Assembly (NCBI GenBank): GCA_035499555.1
Contig: DATJYO010000064.1
Coordinates: 186,001-250,000, forward strand
Origin: Bog-159 sp035499555
GTDB taxonomy: Bacteria > Acidobacteriota > Terriglobia > Bryobacterales > Bryobacteraceae
Length of the DNA: 64,000 nucleotides
Reading direction: 5' to 3'
Shown: piece by piece, positions 60,519-64,000 of the stretch
How positions within the stretch are numbered: the stretch's first letter is position 1
Layout: each line of letters opens with the position of its first letter
Translations under genes and position numbers: made by a program
Notes under the pieces: generated by a model
What the model saw: only the letters and a program-made list of their open reading frames with translations
Told to the model about the DNA's origin: nothing
Database searches by the model: none

Positions 60519-61763
60519 GTGATCGATGTTCGCTTGACCGTCCACCGGTCCACACAGCAGATCGGCGGTAACTGCGTCGAGGTGAGCACGGCGGATGGGC
60601 ACCGCATCATCCTCGACGTCGGTCGGCCGCTCGAGTCGCCCCAGGGCGCGCGGCACCTCTTGCCCAAATCCCTGGATTTGACCGCCGCGGTAGATGGCGT
60701 TTTGATTTCTCACCCGCATCAGGACCACTATGGACTACTTGAAGACGTGCCGGCCGAGTGGCCGGTCTACTGCGGCGCTGCTACCGAACGGCTCATCCGG
60801 CTGACTTCCACTGTTGCCGGTAAGGAGTTGCCGCATCTATTCAAGCCATGGAAGAGCGCCGTCGCCTTTCAACTTGGCCCTTTTACCGTGACACCCTTCC
60901 TGATCGATCACTCTGCGTTCGACGCTTACATGCTGCTAGTCGATGTGCATGGTAAGCGCATCTTGTATTCCGGCGATTTCAGAAGTCACGGCCGCAAGTC
61001 CGCTCTAACAAAACGATTGATGGCTGCGCCACCCGACAACCTTGATATTTTGCTGATGGAGGGCACGAACCTCGGCAGCGATAAGCCCTGCGTCACCGAG
61101 AGCAATCTGGAGGGCTGCTTCGTCGATCTCTTCCGATCTACCGCCGGTCGCGTTTTTGTCGCGTGGTCTGCCCAGAACGTCGATCGCACCGTGACTCTTT
61201 ATAGTGCCTGTCTGAGGACGGCCAGAACATTGGTCATCGATCTTTACACGGCGGAGGTGTTGGAGTCGCTCGCCGAATTCGGAAAGCTCCCGAGACCTGG
61301 CCGGAGAAATCTGAAGGTCGTTGTCACCAGCGCGTTCGCACGGATGTACCGAACGACTGGCCGCGAGGCCTTTGTTAAGCAAATGGTGCCATACGGTATC
61401 TCCGCTGCCGCACTCAACGAGTCCCCGAAAAACTGGGTAGTGAAGGCACGCCGTTCACTCATCGGCGACTACGCGCGGAAGGGCGTCGCGCCAAATCCGG
61501 ACGACGCTTGGTGCTGGTCGATGTGGCGCGGGTACCTGGAGAACGGAGATGGCATCCTGGTCAGCAAGTGGTTCGAAGAGGGAGGGAGCCGCGCAGCCCA
61601 CATTCATACGAGCGGTCACGCTTCACCCGCGGCATTGAGGTCGTTCGCCCGCGCGATGAATGCCAAGCAACTCGTACCCGTTCACGGCGTCGCATGGGAT
61701 GGGGACACGAACGGCTTCCCCTCGATCCGACGGCTGGGCGATGGAGAGACGGTCACGCTCTAG
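60519..61763 (+). CDS. RNase J-like beta-CASP metallo-beta-lactamase nuclease
   Basis: 414 residues. The metal site is intact: HPHQDH (65-70), H131 in FLIDHSAFDAY and D153 in LYSGDFRSHG. The beta-CASP motifs follow: A as E181-G-T in LLMEGTNLG, B as H367 in HTSGHASP, C as H389 in VPVHG. This set is that of RNase J and related 5-prime exo/endonucleases, although the protein is about 140 residues shorter than RNase J and lacks its C-terminal domain. The GTG start at 60519 has AAGGA nine bases upstream. Paired with the PD-(D/E)XK gene 37 bases before it. Distinct from housekeeping RNase J in size; a specialised role is inferred. Confidence 0.85.
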   Translation: MIDVRLTVHRSTQQIGGNCVEVSTADGHRIILDVGRPLESPQGARHLLPKSLDLTAAVDGVLISHPHQDHYGLLEDVPAEWPVYCGAATERLIRLTSTVAGKELPHLFKPWKSAVAFQLGPFTVTPFLIDHSAFDAYMLLVDVHGKRILYSGDFRSHGRKSALTKRLMAAPPDNLDILLMEGTNLGSDKPCVTESNLEGCFVDLFRSTAGRVFVAWSAQNVDRTVTLYSACLRTARTLVIDLYTAEVLESLAEFGKLPRPGRRNLKVVVTSAFARMYRTTGREAFVKQMVPYGISAAALNESPKNWVVKARRSLIGDYARKGVAPNPDDAWCWSMWRGYLENGDGILVSKWFEEGGSRAAHIHTSGHASPAALRSFARAMNAKQLVPVHGVAWDGDTNGFPSIRRLGDGETVTL

Positions 61764-61832
61764 CTTCTAGCGGCACCCGATAAACGGAGGTGTGCCGGTC
61801 ACGGAGACGTAGAGACGACAGATGCGTTGGCT

Positions 61833-62336
61833 CTAGCGCGGCGGCATGTCGCGATAGTAACCCACCAGATCCAGCTTGGGCGGCGCGTACCCCATGGCGC
61901 GCAGAAACCCGGATACCTGGCCGCGGTGATGCGTCCCGTGATTCACCACGTGCAACACCAGTTGCCCGGCCGGCTGCCTCCAGGGATTCCCGCGCATATC
62001 GCGATACGACATCTCCGCGCTTGACGCCTGGTCGGTCAGCGCCGCGGCCCAGTCCTTCCACTGCCGGTAAAGCACGGGCCAGTCGTTCTGCAGCACCGAA
62101 AGCCGATAGTCCGCGTCGGTCAAAAACTGATTTGCCGGCTCACCGGGCATACGGGCGAGCCAGACGCGATCCGCTCCGAACACGTGCACCAAAGTGCCGA
62201 GCACGCTCTTGTCCGCCGTGCCGAAATCCCGGGTGAGTTCCGCCGGCGTCAGTTGCGCGGCGGCATCCACCAGCAGTCCGCTGGCCCACGCCGTGTAATC
62301 AATATGGGACCGCACCACATCCGCCGGAATGAACAT
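61833..62336 (-). CDS. DinB-family protein
   Basis: 167 residues with the three metal-binding His of the DinB fold: GTLVHVFGADRVWLARM and LHVVNHGTHHRGQVSGFLRAMG, after an N-terminal helix HIDYTAWASGLLVDAA. A four-helix bundle, perhaps a thiol S-transferase; substrate unknown. GGAGG lies seven bases before the ATG. It is 12 bases downstream of the HAD gene in a three-gene run and is not closely similar to the DinB protein at 20073. It marks the return to ordinary gene content after the nuclease pair. Confidence 0.9.
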   Translation of the reverse strand: MFIPADVVRSHIDYTAWASGLLVDAAAQLTPAELTRDFGTADKSVLGTLVHVFGADRVWLARMPGEPANQFLTDADYRLSVLQNDWPVLYRQWKDWAAALTDQASSAEMSYRDMRGNPWRQPAGQLVLHVVNHGTHHRGQVSGFLRAMGYAPPKLDLVGYYRDMPPR

Positions 62337-62348
62337 GCATCCGCCTCC

Positions 62349-63035
62349 TCAGAAGTGATGCCGCAGGTCCGCGAAACGCTCCAATACCAGCAGGCGGCCC
62401 TTGCCGGGCCGTACCTCCTGGCGCTCCAGGGTCCAGGTGTGGGGATGCGGAATGAAAACCGCGTTCAACCCGGCCTCCAATGCCGGGTTGATGTCGGATT
62501 TTGCGCTGTTGCCGGCCATCCAGGCGCAGTCCGGCTGGATACCGCGCGCCGCCACCAGGTTCCGGTACGCCGCCACATCCTTCTCTTTCACGATTGCGGT
62601 GTGGGCGAAATAGGCGCCCAGGCCGGAGCGGTCGATTTTGAGCTTCTGCTCCTCGGGATGGCCCTTGGTGAACAGCGTCAGATCATGATGGGAAGCCAGG
62701 TATTCCAGCGTCTCCGCCACGCCGTCGATCACCTGCATGGGACAATCCAGAATGCGCTCGGCGAAGGACATCACGGTATCCAGATCCTCCTCGCTGACGT
62801 CGCGCTCCGCCAGGTGCTGATAGCACTGCCGCAGATTCTTCCCGAAGTTCAACGATCCGTACCCATGCGTTTTCGCGTTGACCAGTTCAATCTCGTCCAG
62901 CACCCCGCGGATCTCCGCGGGAGTCAAAACCGAATGATCCAAATACTCGACGAACTCGTCGAACGCCCGCTCGAAATAAATGTTGTTCTCCCATAGCGTG
63001 TCGTCGGCGTCGATGATCAGGTACTGGCGCGTCAT
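62349..63035 (-). CDS. HAD-family hydrolase
   Basis: 228 residues with the HAD motifs: I as DADDTLW (nucleophile D9, acid D11), II in LTLFTKGHPEEQ, III as the Lys in IVKEKD, and IV in MAGNSAKSDINPALEAG. The helical cap of about 90 residues between motifs I and II indicates a C1-cap phosphatase of the YjjG or phosphoglycolate-phosphatase sort. The substrate is a small phosphoester, not identifiable. Its start overlaps the upstream TonB-like gene by four bases (ATGA). Confidence 0.9.
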   Translation of the reverse strand: MTRQYLIIDADDTLWENNIYFERAFDEFVEYLDHSVLTPAEIRGVLDEIELVNAKTHGYGSLNFGKNLRQCYQHLAERDVSEEDLDTVMSFAERILDCPMQVIDGVAETLEYLASHHDLTLFTKGHPEEQKLKIDRSGLGAYFAHTAIVKEKDVAAYRNLVAARGIQPDCAWMAGNSAKSDINPALEAGLNAVFIPHPHTWTLERQEVRPGKGRLLVLERFADLRHHF

Positions 63036-64000
63036 TTGGGGACCTTGGGGGCCAGCCGGAACGGAATTTCAAAAACGGCGTCCACCGCGATGGGTTTGCC
63101 ATTGAGCAAAGCCGGCTCGAACTCCCATTTGCCGAGGGCCTCCTCGGAGCTCTTGTCCAGGCGATCGTCCAGGTGCATGAGCAGCTCGACGGAGTCCACA
63201 TGCCCGTCCGGGCGAATCACCGCGGTCAGCCGCACGATTCCCTCGACGCGGTCGGCCATGGCCGCCGGATAGTACTTGGGATCCACCTTGCGCAATGGCA
63301 CCGGCGGACTCAACACCCTGGGCGACATTCCCGGCGCAGGCTGACGTTCCGCAAACCAGATCATCCAGCTACCGGTGTAACTGGTGACGTTAGGCATCTG
63401 CACCATCATCTGGTACGTCTCGCGCCCGTTCAGCCACGAATCCGGCGCGGAGGTGACGCGTATGGCGTTGAGCCGCGATCCGTTGCCGGCTCCGGTCTCC
63501 GGCAGGTTGCCGCGCACGGCGGCGCGCAGGTTGGCCATGGATGTGGGCGCGGCCGCGCGGGCTGTCAGGATAGGCTGGTTGTCGGGCGTGGCATTGCGGA
63601 TCATCAAGCCCGGCACGGTAAGCAGGGCGTGGTCGCTCGCGCCGCTCAACGCGCCGGTCTTGCGCGGCTCCGGTCCGGCCGAGAATTGCGCGTTCCGCGA
63701 CCCTTCCGGTGACGGCGCGGGTGCATTGGTGCTGGGATTCAGCCCCACGATCGCCATACTGACCGTGGCCGGTTGTCCCGATTCCGGCAAAGCCGGCGCG
63801 GCGGGCAGCGGCGTGTTGGAGGGAGAAGAGGGCGCGCTGGCGGGGGGCGCCACGAAGTCGCGGGGGACAGGACGCGGAGCGCTGCCTAAAGCCGCTGGCG
63901 CGGCGCCGGTGTGGGCCACTGTCTGGATAGCCTCGGGAACGGGCAGCGCGGGCTCGCGTTTTTGCACCGGGTGGTCCGCGGGAGCCACAAAATTCCGGGG
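63032..64000 (-). CDS. TonB C-terminal-domain protein, partial
   Basis: Reads in from beyond the right edge; 322 residues visible and no start seen (the GTG at 63988 is internal, since PRNFVAPADHP before it repeats the later PRDFVAPPASAP). A long Pro/Ala/Ser-rich region, as in periplasm-spanning TonB, leads to a TonB C-terminal domain: VDPKYYPAAMADRVEGIVRLTAVIRPDGHVDSVELL, then ALGKWEFEPALLNGKPIAVDAVFEIPFRL. It probably couples the inner-membrane motor to outer-membrane receptors such as the two Oar-like proteins here, or acts as a related periplasmic protein. Coupled to the HAD gene. Confidence 0.88.
   Translation of the reverse strand, partial: PRNFVAPADHPVQKREPALPVPEAIQTVAHTGAAPAALGSAPRPVPRDFVAPPASAPSSPSNTPLPAAPALPESGQPATVSMAIVGLNPSTNAPAPSPEGSRNAQFSAGPEPRKTGALSGASDHALLTVPGLMIRNATPDNQPILTARAAAPTSMANLRAAVRGNLPETGAGNGSRLNAIRVTSAPDSWLNGRETYQMMVQMPNVTSYTGSWMIWFAERQPAPGMSPRVLSPPVPLRKVDPKYYPAAMADRVEGIVRLTAVIRPDGHVDSVELLMHLDDRLDKSSEEALGKWEFEPALLNGKPIAVDAVFEIPFRLAPKVPK

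Overview
The window looks like chromosomal DNA of an acidobacterium of the Solibacter/Bryobacter type. Reasons: two ADOP-type duplicated permeases (one next to a PadR regulator), two Oar-like TonB-dependent receptors with an N-terminal carboxypeptidase-regulatory-like domain, proteins ending in what looks like the Solibacter C-terminal domain (TIGR03437), many secreted Ig-like, NHL, VCBS and TPR proteins, GC-rich DNA with GC-ending codons, and tight ATGA-coupled operons. No phage, insertion sequence, CRISPR array, rRNA or tRNA was recognised. Assignments come from reading motifs by eye; no database was searched.

Layout. 1-1750 (minus): a cut-off secreted protein, an RraA-fold aldolase-like protein and an HSL-type esterase. 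1812-1997: the C-terminal stump of a GMC oxidoreductase. 2221-5162: PadR regulator plus ADOP permease. 5339-6703: aldehyde dehydrogenase. 6726-14579 (minus): Oar-like receptor, cytochrome c, GH13 enzyme, then ispG and a DUF2203 protein behind a hairpin repeat. 14781-24271: TPR/VCBS protein, NHL protein, DinB and AraC pair, TPR protein, and a TPR regulator broken by one frameshift. 24311-27444: yebC, ruvC, a secreted protein and a TlpA-like protein, all overlapping. 27457-28689: S4 protein, zinc ribbon protein and a zinc ribbon-HTH regulator. 28766-35394: two secreted proteins, one of them about 1.8 kaa with 14 Cys-paired Ig-like repeats. 35849-41778: flavin monooxygenase, PIG-L deacetylase, and a Gfo/Idh, isomerase and double-ThuA sugar operon. 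41784-49883: arylsulfotransferase, second ADOP permease, second Oar-like receptor. 49994-57378: aldo/keto reductase, SDR, CGNR regulator, EamA exporter, two Ig-like proteins, PP2C phosphatase and truB.

57409-61763 differs from the rest. It holds a Ku remnant broken across at least three frames, a fragment of a Ser/Thr kinase, unassigned ORFs of lower GC, and then an intact two-gene unit: a PD-(D/E)XK-type nuclease with a QxxxY motif (59537-60481) and an RNase J-like beta-CASP metallo-beta-lactamase nuclease (60519-61763). I know of no named system with this pairing, so it is the best candidate for an undescribed nucleic-acid-processing or defence module. The window ends with a DinB protein, a HAD hydrolase and a truncated TonB-like protein.

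Other points of interest: a dispersed hairpin element in two leaders (8404-8499 and 56324-56401), an Asn in place of the third catalytic Asp in the GH13 enzyme, and several palindromes upstream of operons.
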